Shown: positions 50,923 to 61,323, counted from the first letter of the stretch. The stretch: DNA of 64,000 nucleotides from Amycolatopsis sp. A133 (GCF_031082405.1 NZ_JAVHJU010000009.1:248001-312000); one strand, 5' to 3'. The notes: generated by a model from the letters alone, not told the origin. Translations and numbers: made by a program.

Positions 50923-52401
50923 TTAGCGGCCGGACTCGCCCCTCCAGCGAGCCAGGCGCCCGGCCCGGTCGACGGCGCGAAGGCGGCGTTCGACGGCGTC
51001 GCGGACGGCGCTCGTCGTCACGACCAGCAGCTGGTCGTGCTCCTGCAGCCGGCTGGTCTTCTGCGGGGTGAAGCCCGCGCCGTCGCGGACGACCAGGCTG
51101 ATCGTCGCCCCGACGGGCAGGCGCAGCTCGGACAGGTACACGCCGTGCAGCTTCGACCCCGGCTGGATGCGGACCTGCAGCAGCTCGGCGCCCAGTTCGT
51201 CCAGCGGCGCCGAGTCGACCTCGATCTCGTGCGCCTCGGACTTCTTGGCCAGCCCGAGCCGGCGCGCGAGCGGGCCCAGCGTCGCTCCCTGGACCAGCGT
51301 CAGCACGATGACCAGCACGAACACCGCGTCGACCAGCCGCTGCGCACCCGGCAGGCCCTGCGACAGCGGGATCATGGCGAGCACGATCGGCACGGCGCCG
51401 CGCAGCCCGGCCCACGACAGGAACGCCTGTTCCCGCCACGGCAGCCGGAACGGCAGCATCGACAACACGACCGAGACCGGCCGCGCCAGCAGCAGCACGA
51501 CGGCGCCCGCGACCAGGCCCGGCACGATCGCGTCGAGCAGCCGGCCCGGCGAAGCGAACAGGCCGAGCAGCACGAACAGCCCGATCTGGGCCAGCCAGCC
51601 CAGGCCCTCGGCGAACGAGAGCGTGTCCGACCGGTGCGGCAGCCGCGAGTTGCCGAGCACCAGGGCGGCGACGTAGGTGGCGAGCAGCCCGGACGCGTGC
51701 AGCAGCTGCCCCGACGAGTACGCCACGACGCACACCGCGACCGTGGCGAGCGGGTAGAGGCCGGTCGCCGGCAGCGCGGCCCGGCGCAGCGCGATCCCGC
51801 CGAGCCAGCCGAAGGCGAGCCCGATGGCCAGGCCCGCCGCCAGTTCGTAGACCGCCAGCAGCGGCAGCGTCCAGTCCACAGTGGTGCCTTCGGCCAGCAC
51901 CACGACGGCGATGTAGGCCGGCGCGTCGTTGATGCCCGACTCGAGCTCGAGCGTCCCGGTGAGCCGTTTGCCGATCCCCGCCGTGCGCAGCACCGAAAAC
52001 ACCGCGGCCGCGTCGGTGGAGGCGAGCACCGCACCCCACAGCAGCGCCAGCCGCCAGTCGAGGCCCAGCAGCCAGTGCAGGGCGGCGCCGGTGACCGCGA
52101 TGCTCACCACGACGGCCACTGTGGACAGTGCGATTCCGCTGCCCAGCGCCGGTTTCACCGCCGACCACCGGGTGGTCAGGCCGCCTTCGGCGAGGATCAT
52201 GACGAGCGCGGCGAGGCCGAGCGACTGGGTGAGCTCGGGGTTGTCGAACCGGATGCCGAAGCCGGCTTCGCCCAGCAGCACGCCGATCCCCAGGTACAGC
52301 AGCAGCGAGGGCAGGCCGAGCCGGATCGACACGCGCACGGCCAGCACGGAGGCGAGGAGCACGACGCCGCCGACGCCGAGCAGCACGGGAAGCTGCTCCA
52401 T
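50923..52401 (-). CDS. CPA1-family potassium/proton antiporter with C-terminal TrkA_C domain
   Basis: The 492-residue protein has about 12 membrane helices and the cation-binding motif of CPA1 exchangers in LELESGINDAPAYIAVVVL (ND pair, about 145-165), followed by a cytoplasmic TrkA_C domain (LPVGATISLVVRDGAGFTPQ, LQEHDQLLVVTTSAVRDAVE). It matches the CvrA/NhaP2 type that exports K+ for H+. The regulatory domain may bind a nucleotide such as c-di-AMP, as in relatives; inference. The upstream ArsR gene is on the same strand after 97 bases. Confidence 0.9.
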   Translation of the reverse strand: MEQLPVLLGVGGVVLLASVLAVRVSIRLGLPSLLLYLGIGVLLGEAGFGIRFDNPELTQSLGLAALVMILAEGGLTTRWSAVKPALGSGIALSTVAVVVSIAVTGAALHWLLGLDWRLALLWGAVLASTDAAAVFSVLRTAGIGKRLTGTLELESGINDAPAYIAVVVLAEGTTVDWTLPLLAVYELAAGLAIGLAFGWLGGIALRRAALPATGLYPLATVAVCVVAYSSGQLLHASGLLATYVAALVLGNSRLPHRSDTLSFAEGLGWLAQIGLFVLLGLFASPGRLLDAIVPGLVAGAVVLLLARPVSVVLSMLPFRLPWREQAFLSWAGLRGAVPIVLAMIPLSQGLPGAQRLVDAVFVLVIVLTLVQGATLGPLARRLGLAKKSEAHEIEVDSAPLDELGAELLQVRIQPGSKLHGVYLSELRLPVGATISLVVRDGAGFTPQKTSRLQEHDQLLVVTTSAVRDAVERRLRAVDRAGRLARWRGESGR

Positions 52402-52498
52402 GCCGCCTCCCTCCCGAGTGCCGTGGGGCCCTCAGAATAGTGAGGCGCGGAGGTTAACTCGTTCGTGTACCGCTGCCCGGCGCCGGACCCCCGGTGTG

Positions 52499-53203
52499 TT
52501 AAGGCGCCGCAACACCACTGAGCGCGTCGAGATCAACACCGAGGGCCGCGAACGGCTCCCCCGCCGCCGGCAGCACCCTGACCGCGCGGTGCCCGCCGCG
52601 GGCCACCCACCCGGCGTCGACCGCCCGGTCGAGCAGCGCTGCGGGCAGGGCACCGGCGAGGTGGTCGCGGCGCTCCGTCCAATCCAGACAGTCGCGCAGC
52701 AGCGGCCGCCGCCCGGCGGCGACCGGCACGCCGAGCCGCGCCAGCACTTCGCGCCCGCGCGAGGTGAGCGCGAGGCCGCCGGCCGCGTCGACCAGCCCGG
52801 CCGCGAGCATGCCGTCGCGGAGGGCGACGCCGAGCTCACCGGCGAGGTGGTCGTAGCAGGTCCGCGCGAACCCCAGCCGCCGCGCGCGCAGCGACGACGT
52901 CAGGCCGGTCACCCGGGGCGGGGCCCCCGATGTCACTGCGTGCTGGGCCAGGTGCTCGATCAGCTCGGCCACGCGCGGGTCGGCGATCCGGACGTAGCTG
53001 GCCCGGCCCTGCTTGACGCGGACGACGAACCCGGCCCCGGCCAGCCGGGTGACGTGCTCACTGGCCGTCGAGAGCGCGATCCCGGCCGCCTTCGCGAGCT
53101 CGCCGACGGTCCAGGCCCGCCCGTCCAGCAGGACGAGGCACATGGTCGCCCGGCTCGGGTCGGCCAGCACCGCGGCCACCTCGGCCAGCGCGATCGTCTC
53201 CAT
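52499..53203 (-). CDS. ArsR-family regulator with long C-terminal domain
   Basis: A 234-residue protein with an ArsR winged helix in the first 90 residues (ALAEVAAVLADPSRATMCLV, ELAKAAGIALSTASEHVTRL, VKQGRASYVRIAD). About 140 further residues contain a second winged-helix-like segment (GLVDAAGGLALTSRGREVLA). This layout is common in actinobacterial helix-turn-helix regulators near transporters or drug-resistance genes. No metal site is visible. Its target is not obvious; the antiporter is the nearest gene downstream. It follows the class B palindromes at its 5' side. Confidence 0.85.
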   Translation of the reverse strand: METIALAEVAAVLADPSRATMCLVLLDGRAWTVGELAKAAGIALSTASEHVTRLAGAGFVVRVKQGRASYVRIADPRVAELIEHLAQHAVTSGAPPRVTGLTSSLRARRLGFARTCYDHLAGELGVALRDGMLAAGLVDAAGGLALTSRGREVLARLGVPVAAGRRPLLRDCLDWTERRDHLAGALPAALLDRAVDAGWVARGGHRAVRVLPAAGEPFAALGVDLDALSGVAAP

Positions 53204-53250
53204 GCCCCCACGCTACGGCGCCGAAACTTCGCCCGCGCCCGAAGCAACGC

Positions 53251-53306
53251 CGAGCTTTCACGTGAAAGCTCGCACCAGGGGGCCGAGCTTTCACGTGAAA
53301 GCTCGG
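53251..53306. repeat. Two copies of the TTTCACGTGAAA palindrome (class B)
   Basis: CGAGCTTTCAC/GTGAAAGCTCG occurs at 53251-53272 and, extended by one base on each side, at 53283-53306. Both are perfect. They lie between the ArsR 5' end and the stop of the penicillin-binding protein gene. Confidence 0.8.
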
Positions 53307-53324
53307 GTTTGGCCGCGAGGGAGG

Positions 53325-54950
53325 TCAGAGGGCCTTGAGGAACTTGGCGGCCAGGGTGACCGCCGGGCCCGAGTCGTTGGAGTTCTCCAGGACCACCGCG
53401 AACGCCACCGTCCCGCGGTAGCCGACGAACCAGCCCGTCGCGTTCGAACCGTCGCCGAACTGGGCGGTGCCGGTCTTGCCGAAGACGGTGCCCGCGGACG
53501 CGGCCGCGTGGCCGGTCCCGCTGGTCACCACCGCGCGCATCATCTTCCGCACCTCGCCGAGCACCGCTGCCGGCGGCGGCGAGTAGCCCTTGACGACCGT
53601 GGTCTCGAGGTCGTGCCACAGCCGCGGCGTGATCGCCTTGCCGGTGGCGACCGTGGCGGCCATCAGCGTGCCGCCGAGGGCACTGGCCTGGATGCGCCCT
53701 TGGCCGAACCCGTCCTCGACCTGCTCGTCCTTGCTCGCCGCGGGTTCGACCTTCCCCAGTTCGGTCTTGATCCCGGGGATCTCGTAGTCGGCGTTGAGGC
53801 CGAGTTCGTCGGCCGCCTTCTTCAGCCCGTCCGCGGGCAGGCCGAGCGCGAGCTGCCCGAACGTCGTGTTGCAGGAGCGCGCGAACGCCGTCTGCAGGTT
53901 CGTCGCGCCCAGTTCGAAGCCCTCGTTCTTGACCGTCCGCGTGCCGATCGTCGCGACGCCGGGGCAGTCGACCGGCGAAGCCGCGGTGAGGCCGCTCTGC
54001 TGGACCGCCGCCACCGACGTCGCGATCTTGAACGACGAACCCGGCTCGTACAGGCCGTTGAGCGCCTTGGGCGTGCTCCCGGCGGCGGCGTTCTGCGCGA
54101 CGGCGAGGAGGTCCCCCGAGCCCGTGTCGAGGGCGACGAGCATCGCCGACCCCTGGTAGCCGTCCACCGCGGCCTGGGCGGCGTTCTGCGCCGCCAGGCT
54201 CAGGCTCGACACCAGCGGCTTCGCCCCTTCGGCCGCAGCCTTCCCGAACAGCGTCTCGACGCTCTTGCCGGCGGCGTCGACGCGCTCGACGGCGAAGCCC
54301 CCGCCGGCCGCGGCGGTGACCTGCCCGGTGAGCGCCGAGCGCAGCAGCGGTGCCGGGTTGCCGTCCACCGGCCGAACGCCGCCGGAGCCGCTGATGAGCA
54401 GCGGCTTGCCGTCGCGGTCGGCGACCGCGGTGGTGTCCTGCGCGGCCGTGCTGATCACCAGCCGCTGGCCCGCCTCCAGCTTCGGGTGCAGCAGCGACGG
54501 CACCCAGTGCACGAGCCACTTCCCCTCGGCCTGGGTGAGCTCGAACGGCACGTCGTAGGTCCAGACCTGGCCCGGCTTCAGCGTCCAGGACAGGCCGAAC
54601 GTGCCGCCGGTCCGCTTCGCCCCGGCCGGGGTCGGCTGCAGCACGGTCAGCTTGGCGGTCACCGACGACGGGTTCAGCGTGTTCCGCGTGGCCCGCAGGG
54701 CCACCGCGGCGGCCGCGCTGTCGTCGGTCAGCCGGGCGGCCGCGTCGGGGTTGTTCTCGGCCAGGTCCTGCAGGTATTCGGTGATCGCCGAGCGCGGGTC
54801 GAGCGCGCCGGGACTCTCCACCGCCGTCGCGCCGGTGGCGGCCTCCGGTTTCGACCCCCCGCTGTTCAGCAGGAAGAACGCGGCCACCACGACCACGACG
54901 ACCAGCAGCGCGCCACCGATCAGGATGCCGCGTCTCTTACCAGGGCTCAT
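53325..54950 (-). CDS. Penicillin-binding protein with NTF2-like N domain (PBP2a/PbpA-like class B)
   Basis: The 541-residue protein has an N-terminal membrane anchor ([20 protein letters not shown]), an NTF2-like MecA_N domain (AITEYLQDLAENNPDAAARL, SWTLKPGQVWTYDVPFELTQ), a dimerisation domain and a transpeptidase domain. The active-site triad motifs are intact: SSFK (about 304), SCN (about 357) and KTG (about 489). Class B PBPs with this N domain make cross-links in the wall. ATG 54950 is preceded by GGAA; upstream frame extension adds no conserved sequence. It sits between antiporter/ArsR and ileS, near the cell-division cluster, in keeping with a growth-site role. Confidence 0.9.
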   Translation of the reverse strand: MSPGKRRGILIGGALLVVVVVVAAFFLLNSGGSKPEAATGATAVESPGALDPRSAITEYLQDLAENNPDAAARLTDDSAAAAVALRATRNTLNPSSVTAKLTVLQPTPAGAKRTGGTFGLSWTLKPGQVWTYDVPFELTQAEGKWLVHWVPSLLHPKLEAGQRLVISTAAQDTTAVADRDGKPLLISGSGGVRPVDGNPAPLLRSALTGQVTAAAGGGFAVERVDAAGKSVETLFGKAAAEGAKPLVSSLSLAAQNAAQAAVDGYQGSAMLVALDTGSGDLLAVAQNAAAGSTPKALNGLYEPGSSFKIATSVAAVQQSGLTAASPVDCPGVATIGTRTVKNEGFELGATNLQTAFARSCNTTFGQLALGLPADGLKKAADELGLNADYEIPGIKTELGKVEPAASKDEQVEDGFGQGRIQASALGGTLMAATVATGKAITPRLWHDLETTVVKGYSPPPAAVLGEVRKMMRAVVTSGTGHAAASAGTVFGKTGTAQFGDGSNATGWFVGYRGTVAFAVVLENSNDSGPAVTLAAKFLKAL

Positions 54951-55024
54951 TTCCGGTTCCCCTCCCCCAAGGAGCCGCCCACGGGTGGCCGGCCGAGTCT
55001 GCACCCTACCGGCCACCCCCGCAG

Positions 55025-58000
55025 TCAGGCCTTCGCGACCGCCACGGTCACCTTCGTGCCGTCGCCGACCGTGCCGGCGAAGCCCTCGCCGGCCGGGCCG
55101 TGGGTCACCGACGTCGCCAGCGTCTCCGACGCGAGGAACTCCTCGTGCGTCCGAGCCGCCTCGACGACGTCGGCGGGCGCGTCGACGGTCAGCGCGATCC
55201 GGTCGGCGACGTCGAGCCCGGCGTCCCGGCGGGCCTGCTGCACGACCCGGACCAGGTCGCGGACCAGGCCCTCGGCCGCCAGCTCCGGCGTCACCTCGGT
55301 GTCGATCAGGACCAGGCCGGACCCGCCGGGCAGCTCGGCCGCCGCGCCGCCGCCCTTGGCGACCAGCCGGCGTTCGAACTCGCCCTCCTGCAGGGCGATC
55401 CCGGCCGCGACCACGGCGCCGCCCTGGAACGACCAGTCACCCGCCTTGACCGCCTTGATCACGGTCTGGACGTCCTTGCCCAGGCGCGGGCCGGCGGCGC
55501 GGGCGTTCACCGCGACCTCGAACCCGCCGTGCGCGGCGACGTCGGCGGTCAGCTCGACCGCCTTGACGTTCACCTCGTCGCGCAGGATGTCGGCGAAGGA
55601 GCCCATCGTCTCGGCGTCCTCGGCCGCGACGACCAGCGACGACAGCGGCAGCCGCACGCGCAGCTTGTTCGCCTTCCGCAGCGACAGCGCCGAGGACGCC
55701 ACCTGCCGCACCCGGTCCATCGCGGTGACCAGGGCCGCGTCCGCGGGCAGGTCGTTCGCGTTCGGCCAATCGGTCAGGTGCACCGAGCGGCCGCCGGTGA
55801 GCCCGCGCCAGACGACCTCGGTGGTCAGCGGGAGCAGCGGCGCCGCGACGCGCGACGTCACTTCCAGCACCGTGTGCAGCGTGTCGATCGCGTCCTTGTC
55901 GCCCGCCCAGAAGCGGTCGCGCGAGCGGCGCACGTACCAGTTCGTCAGGACCTCGAGGAAGTCCCGGACGGTCTGGCACGCGCCCGCGACGTCGTAGTGG
56001 TCCATCGCGTACTCGACGTCGGTGACGAGTTCGTGCGTCTTCGCCAGGACGTACCGGTCGAGCACGTTCGTCGAGTCCGTGCGCCACTGGCCTTCCACGC
56101 CCTCGGCGTTCGCGTACAGCGCGAGGAAGTAGTACGAGTTCCACAGCGGCAGCACGGCCTGGCGGACGGCGTCGCGGATGCCCTTGTCGGTGACGATGAG
56201 GTTGCCGCCGCGCAGGATCGGGCTCGCCATCAGGTACCAGCGCATGGCGTCGGAGCCGTCGCGCTCGAGCACCTCGTTGACGTCCGGGTAGTTGCGCAGC
56301 GACTTGGACATCTTCGCGCCGTCCGAACCCAGCACGATGCCGTGCGCGACGCAGGCGCGGAACGCCGGCCGGTCGAACAGCGCCGTCGCGAGCACGTGCA
56401 GCAGGTAGAACCAGCCGCGCGTCTGCCCGATGTACTCGACGATGAAATCGCTCGGGTAGTGGTGCTCGAACCACTCGGCGTTCTCGAACGGGTAGTGCAC
56501 CTGGGCGTAGGGCATCGAGCCCGAGTCGAACCAGACGTCGAGGACGTCCGGGACGCGGCGCATGGTGGACTTGCCGGTCGGGTCGTCCGGGTTCGGCCGG
56601 GTCAGCTCGTCGATGTAGGGCCGGTGCAGGTTGTCCAGCCGCACCCCGAAGTCGGCCTCAAGCTCGTCGAGCGAGCCGTAGACATCGGTGCGCGGGTACG
56701 CCGGGTCGTCGGACTGCCAGACCGGGATCGGCGTGCCGAAGTACCGGTTGCGGGAGATCGACCAGTCGATGGCGTTCTCCAGCCACTTCCCGAACTGGCC
56801 GTCCTTAACGTTCTCCGGGTGCCAGGTGATCTGCTGGTTCAGCTCGACCATCCGGTCCTTGAACTGCGTCACCGCGACGAACCACGACGACACCGCGCGG
56901 TAGATCAGCGGGTTCCGGCAGCGCCAGCAGTGCGGGTAGGAGTGGTCGTAGGTCTCGTGCCGCAGCAGCACAGCGCCCTGCTGCGCCGCGGAACCCGTGC
57001 CGTTCTTGAGGTCGCGGACGATGTTCGGGTTGGCGTCGAAGACCTGCTGGCCCTCGTAGTCCGGCACGGTCGCGTCGAACTTGCCGTGCGCGTCGACCGG
57101 CGTGACCGGCGGGATGCCGGCGGCGTCGGTGACGAGCTTGTCGTCGGCGCCGTACGCGGGGGCGATGTGGACGATCCCGGTGCCGTCGTCGGTGGTGACG
57201 TAGTCGGCGGCCAGCACCTGGTGCGCGTTCTCGGTGCCGGTGAAGTACGGGAACGGTGGTGCGTAACGGGTTCCGAGCAGCTGCGTGCCGGTGTAGTGCG
57301 CGACGACCGCCGGCTCTTCGCCGAGTTCACGCGCGTACGCGGCAACCCGCGCTTCGGCGAGCAGGAACCGCTTGCCTTCGCTCTCCACAACGACGTACTG
57401 CACTTCGGGGTGCACGGCGGTGGCGAGGTTCGACGGCAGCGTCCACGGCGTCGTCGTCCAGATCAGCAGGTAGGTGCCGTCGAGCTCGTTGTTGTTGCCC
57501 TCCAGGCGGAAACCGACCGTGACGGCCGGGTCCTGGCGGTTGCGGTAGACGTCCGAGTCCATGCCCAGCTCGTGGTTGGACAGCGGCGTCGCATCGCGCC
57601 AGCAGTACGGCAGGACGCGGTAGCCCTCGTAGACGAGTCCCTTGTCCCACAGGCGTTTGAACGCCCACAGCACCGACTCCATGTAGGTGACGTCGAGGGT
57701 CTTGTAGTCGTTGTCGAAGTCGACCCAGCGGGCCTGGCGGGTGACGTACTCACGCCACTCGTCGGTGTAGCGGAGAACGGACTCCTGCGAAGCCGCGTTG
57801 AACTTCGCGATGCCCATCTCTTCGATCTCGGACGTCTCGGTGATGCCGAGCTGGCGCATGGCCTCGAGCTCGGCGGGCAGGCCGTGGGTGTCCCAGCCGA
57901 AGCGGCGCTCGACCTTGCGGCCCTTCATCGTCTGGTAGCGCGGCACCAGGTCCTTGACGTACCCGGTGAGCAGGTGGCCGTAGTGCGGCAGGCCGTTGGC

Positions 58001-58183
58001 GAAGGGCGGGCCGTCGTAGAAGACGTACTCGTTTTCGCCCTTTTCGCCGGCGGGACGCGCGTCGATGGTCGCCTGGAACGTCCGGTCGCTCTCCCAGTAG
58101 GCGAGGACCTGCTTTTCCAGTGCGGGGAACGACGGCTGCGACGGAACTCCTGCGCCGTCGCCGAGCTGGGCCTGGGGGTACAT
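55025..58183 (-). CDS. ileS: Isoleucyl-tRNA synthetase
   Basis: The 1,052-residue class I synthetase has the HIGH motif as HYGH (67-70), the editing CP1 domain, the KMSKS motif exactly ([12 protein letters not shown], about 620-628), an anticodon-binding domain and a C-terminal domain. Length and HYGH fit the eukaryote-like IleRS of actinobacteria, known for low sensitivity to mupirocin. The start ATG at 58183 follows GAGGAG by 7 bases. A T-box leader upstream senses uncharged tRNA-Ile. A frame extension to 58315 runs through the T-box and is not coding. Confidence 0.96.
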   Translation of the reverse strand: MYPQAQLGDGAGVPSQPSFPALEKQVLAYWESDRTFQATIDARPAGEKGENEYVFYDGPPFANGLPHYGHLLTGYVKDLVPRYQTMKGRKVERRFGWDTHGLPAELEAMRQLGITETSEIEEMGIAKFNAASQESVLRYTDEWREYVTRQARWVDFDNDYKTLDVTYMESVLWAFKRLWDKGLVYEGYRVLPYCWRDATPLSNHELGMDSDVYRNRQDPAVTVGFRLEGNNNELDGTYLLIWTTTPWTLPSNLATAVHPEVQYVVVESEGKRFLLAEARVAAYARELGEEPAVVAHYTGTQLLGTRYAPPFPYFTGTENAHQVLAADYVTTDDGTGIVHIAPAYGADDKLVTDAAGIPPVTPVDAHGKFDATVPDYEGQQVFDANPNIVRDLKNGTGSAAQQGAVLLRHETYDHSYPHCWRCRNPLIYRAVSSWFVAVTQFKDRMVELNQQITWHPENVKDGQFGKWLENAIDWSISRNRYFGTPIPVWQSDDPAYPRTDVYGSLDELEADFGVRLDNLHRPYIDELTRPNPDDPTGKSTMRRVPDVLDVWFDSGSMPYAQVHYPFENAEWFEHHYPSDFIVEYIGQTRGWFYLLHVLATALFDRPAFRACVAHGIVLGSDGAKMSKSLRNYPDVNEVLERDGSDAMRWYLMASPILRGGNLIVTDKGIRDAVRQAVLPLWNSYYFLALYANAEGVEGQWRTDSTNVLDRYVLAKTHELVTDVEYAMDHYDVAGACQTVRDFLEVLTNWYVRRSRDRFWAGDKDAIDTLHTVLEVTSRVAAPLLPLTTEVVWRGLTGGRSVHLTDWPNANDLPADAALVTAMDRVRQVASSALSLRKANKLRVRLPLSSLVVAAEDAETMGSFADILRDEVNVKAVELTADVAAHGGFEVAVNARAAGPRLGKDVQTVIKAVKAGDWSFQGGAVVAAGIALQEGEFERRLVAKGGGAAAELPGGSGLVLIDTEVTPELAAEGLVRDLVRVVQQARRDAGLDVADRIALTVDAPADVVEAARTHEEFLASETLATSVTHGPAGEGFAGTVGDGTKVTVAVAKA

Positions 58184-58189
58184 CGGGGT

Positions 58190-58400
58190 GCTCCTCGGTT
58201 CGTCGCTCGCGTACGGACGACCGGCTCCCGCACCGGTCACCCACACGGGGACGAGACGCCTCGGCGTTCCGCGGTACCACCCCGCTTGCCCGGCAGCTGC
58301 TCCCGGGCCGCTCATTCGACGGCTGTCACGGGCCGCACCCGTCCGGTTCTACTGAGAGCTCGCGCTCGGTTCTTCCGGAGGCTCCCCGGTGATGGCCGGA
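58190..58400 (-). ncRNA. T-box leader of ileS (translational type)
   Basis: On the minus strand the T-box sequence GGGGTGGTACCGCGG (58283-58269) matches the universal T-box and contains UGGU, which pairs with the ACCA end of uncharged tRNA. Upstream, the specifier ATC (58393-58391, an Ile codon) lies in GGCCATCACCGGGGAGCCTC, the pattern of the actinobacterial ileS leader with short stem I. The region between T-box and the ribosome site likely sequesters it, so control is of translation rather than termination. No T-run terminator is seen. Confidence 0.9.
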
Positions 58401-58490
58401 TCGACGCCGTGTTGCCTACCAGGTTAACCGGCCCGCGCAACCGGGTTGTCACGAGGGGCACGTACGGTCACGCCACCTGAGACCGTGCCG

Positions 58491-58670
58491 AAACTCGTAT
58501 CTCGCGTGATTAGAGCCGTAACTCGCGTGATCAAGGCCGTAACTCGCGAGTTACGGCGGGAATCACGCGAGTTCCGGGTCTGATCACGCGAGTTCCGCCG
58601 GGCATCACACGTGATCAGAGGGGCATCACGCGTGATTGGCGGGGCATCACGCGTGATTGGCGGGGCTTTG
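58491..58670. repeat. Array of palindromic units (class A, TCACGCGTGA-like)
   Basis: Between the ileS leader and the gene at 58674, at least eight units lie in a row: three around CTCGCGTGAT, a palindrome CCGTAACTCGCGAGTTACGG, then AATCACGCGAGTT, GATCACGCGAGTT, ATCACACGTGATC, and two copies of GGGCATCACGCGTGATTGGC. The last unit is the reverse complement of the unit at 3.28 kb. No gene is visible here. Confidence 0.75.
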
Positions 58671-58673
58671 CGG

Positions 58674-59213
58674 TCAGCGGTGGGCGGCTACCAGGGTGGC
58701 GTCGGGGGTGCAGCGGTCGCAGGGGGTGAAGCCGAGCTGGCGGGCCTCGCCGACGCCGATCGGGATCGTGTCGCGGGTGCCGAGCCACTCGCACGTGCGC
58801 AGGTGGTAGCGGGGGTGCTCGTCGACCACCACGACCTCGTCCTCGAGGTCGGCCAGGACGGCGACGTCCGCCTCCGGGGTGTCTTCGACTCCCGGGTCGG
58901 CATCGGGCGTTGTTTCGGGCTCGGCCGAAGTGTCGGGCGGGTCACCCAGGTCGCCGGCCGCCGGGATCAGGGTGGTTTGTTCCTCTTCGGCGGGTTCCGG
59001 CGGAGAGGAGACGGCCGGCGCCTCGGGGGCCGGCGCTTCAGGGGCCGGCGCCGCGGACCGGCGACGGCGGCGCAGCCAGTCGACGACCAGGATCAGCCCG
59101 GCCAGGACGGAAAGGCCGATGGAGACCCACGCCCACAGCGAAGAAGCCGTGATCAGCGCGGAGACGAGCAACCCCAGAGCCGCCAGTACCAGGACCAGCA
59201 CTATGTAAAGCAC
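58674..59213 (-). CDS. Membrane protein with C-terminal Cys/His motif, unknown function
   Basis: The 179-residue protein has two membrane helices at the start (YIVLVLVLAALGLLVSALIT; AWVSIGLSVLAGLILVVDWL), a basic patch (RRRRR), a long Pro/Glu/Ala-rich acidic linker, and a compact C-terminal domain. That domain reads DEHPRYHLRTCEWLG...LGFTPCDRC and has a C...C-x-x-C pattern, with histidines just before, typical of a zinc-binding knuckle. I recognise no named family, though similar proteins lie near divIVA in actinobacteria. Starts with GTG 59213. Its position between wag31 and ileS suggests a link to growth or division. Confidence 0.75.
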   Translation of the reverse strand: MLYIVLVLVLAALGLLVSALITASSLWAWVSIGLSVLAGLILVVDWLRRRRRSAAPAPEAPAPEAPAVSSPPEPAEEEQTTLIPAAGDLGDPPDTSAEPETTPDADPGVEDTPEADVAVLADLEDEVVVVDEHPRYHLRTCEWLGTRDTIPIGVGEARQLGFTPCDRCTPDATLVAAHR

Positions 59214-59327
59214 GCTGCATTACAGCACGAACCACCCGGGAGCGGACCACGACCCGCCCACCGGTGGTACCGGATCGACTCCGAACCGTGGCACACCCCG
59301 GTAGCGGAATGTGCCACGGCCGGAAAC

Positions 59328-60182
59328 TCAGCCGGCTTCGGCCCGCGGGCCGAAGGAGTAGCCCTGGCCGCCGCTCGTCGATCCGGACGACTGCCCGGAG
59401 TTCGAGGACGCCGACGCGGGCGCCGCCGATCCTCGGTCGTCGAGTTCGCGCAGCTGGGACTCGAGGAACCCGCGCAGCCTCGTGCGGTACTCCCGCTCGA
59501 TCGTGCGCAGCTCTTCGATCTTCTTGCCCAGTCCGCTCTTCTCCGAGTTGAGGCTGTTCATCGTCTCGGTGTACTTCCGCTGCGACTCGCGCTCCAGCGT
59601 GGTCGCCTTGTCGCGCGCCTGGCGCTCCAGGGTCTCCGCACGGGTCCGCGCGTCGTTCAGCATCGTGTCGACGCGGGTGCGGGCCTCGTTCACCATCGAG
59701 TCGGACTTCGCCCGGGCGTCCGAGAGCAGCTGCTCGGACTTGGTGCGGGCCTCGGCCAGCATCCCGTCGGACTCGGTCTTCGCCTCGGCGGTGAGCCGGT
59801 CGGCCATCTCCTGGGCCAGGCCCAGGACCTTGGCGGCCTGCACGTTCGGCTCGGTGCTGTCACTCACCATCGAGTGCGCCTGGGTCTGCTCCATGGCGGA
59901 CTGCGGCGGCGGCACCGGCGCGAGACGCCGCGAGGGCTCCTCACGCATCGGTGGCGCGCCGACGTTCGCCTTGGCGTTCTCCAGCTCGCTACGGGTCGAT
60001 TCGAGCTCCGCGTCGAGCTGTTCCATCTGCTGGCGCAGCTCGTTGTTGTCCTCGATCAACCGGGCCAGCTCGGTCTCCACCAGGTCGAGGAACGCGTCCA
60101 CCTCGTCCTCGTTGTAGCCCCTCTTGCCGATGGGCGGCTTGCTGAACGCGACGTTATGCACGTCAGCGGGGGTCAACGACAT
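59328..60182 (-). CDS. wag31: Polar-growth protein Wag31/DivIVA
   Basis: A 284-residue coiled-coil protein. The N-terminal lipid-binding DivIVA domain reads [20 protein letters not shown] then [21 protein letters not shown] proline-rich hinge ([10 protein letters not shown]) separates it from a long heptad-repeat coil and a low-complexity tail. Wag31 marks curved poles and directs tip growth in actinobacteria; it is often phosphorylated by PknA/B on a threonine in the hinge region. Its place after ftsZ, yggS, sepF and yggT is the standard one. Confidence 0.95.
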   Translation of the reverse strand: MSLTPADVHNVAFSKPPIGKRGYNEDEVDAFLDLVETELARLIEDNNELRQQMEQLDAELESTRSELENAKANVGAPPMREEPSRRLAPVPPPQSAMEQTQAHSMVSDSTEPNVQAAKVLGLAQEMADRLTAEAKTESDGMLAEARTKSEQLLSDARAKSDSMVNEARTRVDTMLNDARTRAETLERQARDKATTLERESQRKYTETMNSLNSEKSGLGKKIEELRTIEREYRTRLRGFLESQLRELDDRGSAAPASASSNSGQSSGSTSGGQGYSFGPRAEAG

Positions 60183-60234
60183 CAGATCACCTCACGCACT
60201 CCATGGCCTGCAGGTCCACCCAAGTTTTCCCCGA

Positions 60235-60519
60235 TCAACTTGGAGTCGCCAGTTGCATCGCGAAGAACACAACCAACAGCAGCACCATAATCGACAAGTC
60301 CAGTCCGACGCCGCCGATTCGAACCATCGGAATGATCCGTCTGAACAACCGAACCGGCGGGTCCGTCACTGTGTAGATGGTCTCGAGCGTGACCGCAACC
60401 CCTCCGGCCGGATGCCACTCACGGGCGAAGGTCCGGACGAGTTCGACCACGATCCGCGCCGTGAGCAGCAGCCAGAAGGCGAACAGCACGTACCAGACGA
60501 CCAGCCACACAGCTTCCAC
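60235..60519 (-). CDS. YggT-family membrane protein
   Basis: The 94-residue protein has two membrane helices (VWYVLFAFWLLLTARIVVEL; LDLSIMVLLLVVFFAMQLAT) with the conserved YTVTDPPVRLFRRIIP segment between them. YggT proteins sit next to sepF and divIVA in many bacteria and are linked to cell division and osmotic response, without a known reaction. Short gaps of 52 and 106 bases separate it from wag31 and sepF. Confidence 0.93.
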   Translation of the reverse strand: MEAVWLVVWYVLFAFWLLLTARIVVELVRTFAREWHPAGGVAVTLETIYTVTDPPVRLFRRIIPMVRIGGVGLDLSIMVLLLVVFFAMQLATPS

Positions 60520-60625
60520 GTACCTACTCTAACCGGGCGTCCTCTTCGAAGACGCTGCTGAGGGGGTGCCGGCCGCTCCGGGTCGGCAAAGTCACGTCTG
60601 CTTGCGCTCAGCGGTCCGAGCGACT

Positions 60626-61225
60626 TCAGCCCCGCAAAAACAATCCGCCCTCGGCAATCCGCCGACGGTCTTCCGCGGTGACGTCCACATCGGGCGGTGA
60701 GAGAAGGAACACCTTGTTGGTGACCTTGTCCATCGACCCTCTGAGCGCGAAGGCCAGCCCAGCGGCGAAGTCGACGAGCCGCTTCGCGTCCGCGTTCTCC
60801 ATCTCGGTGAGGTTCATGATCACCGGGATGCCCTCGCGGTAGTGCTCCCCGATCGCCCGCGCCTCCGCGTAACTGGTCGGGTGCAGCGTGGTGATGCGGC
60901 TCAGCGGATCGCGCACCGGCTGGCGCACGACCGGTTCGGTGACCGGGCGCAGGCGCGCCACCGGCTCCGGCTGCCGGTCGATGGCCAGCGCACCGTGAAC
61001 GGCGGGCTCGGCACTGGCCACGGAGCGTGATCGGCTGCGACTGACGGGCTCGTCGTACGTGTCCTCGCGCTCGCGGTACCGTGAGCGCGACGACCGCGGG
61101 GCCGGCTCCTCGTAGGAGTCGTAGTCGTCGTCGTAGCCGCGCCGGTAGTCGTCCTCGACGTCGTAACCGTCGTCTTCTGCGGGCACCATCCCGAAGTAGG
61201 CCTTCAGCTTCTGCAGCGCGCTCAT
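60626..61225 (-). CDS. sepF: Cell-division protein SepF
   Basis: A 199-residue protein: N-terminal amphipathic membrane-binding segment ([15 protein letters not shown]), a long Arg/Asp/Glu linker, and the SepF domain ([56 protein letters not shown]). SepF polymerises and tethers FtsZ to the membrane and is the only such anchor in actinobacteria. The ATG at 61225 follows GGGAGAGGC closely; a frame to 61270 adds no conserved residues. Confidence 0.94.
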   Translation of the reverse strand: MSALQKLKAYFGMVPAEDDGYDVEDDYRRGYDDDYDSYEEPAPRSSRSRYREREDTYDEPVSRSRSRSVASAEPAVHGALAIDRQPEPVARLRPVTEPVVRQPVRDPLSRITTLHPTSYAEARAIGEHYREGIPVIMNLTEMENADAKRLVDFAAGLAFALRGSMDKVTNKVFLLSPPDVDVTAEDRRRIAEGGLFLRG

Positions 61226-61323
61226 GCCTCTCCCTAGCCCTAGCCGCTCCCGCACCAACGCATATTTCACGCCATCAGTGCCCCGCGCGGGCGGATACGA
61301 AACGTCACGACCGCGCGAGCTCC

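Noticed and set aside
58184..58315. Longer N terminus of IleS
   Set aside because: These bases are the T-box core and linker; the family starts at the ATG at 58183 with a proper ribosome site.
58491..58670. CRISPR-like array
   Set aside because: Units are palindromic and abut without unique spacers of constant length; no cas genes are in the window.
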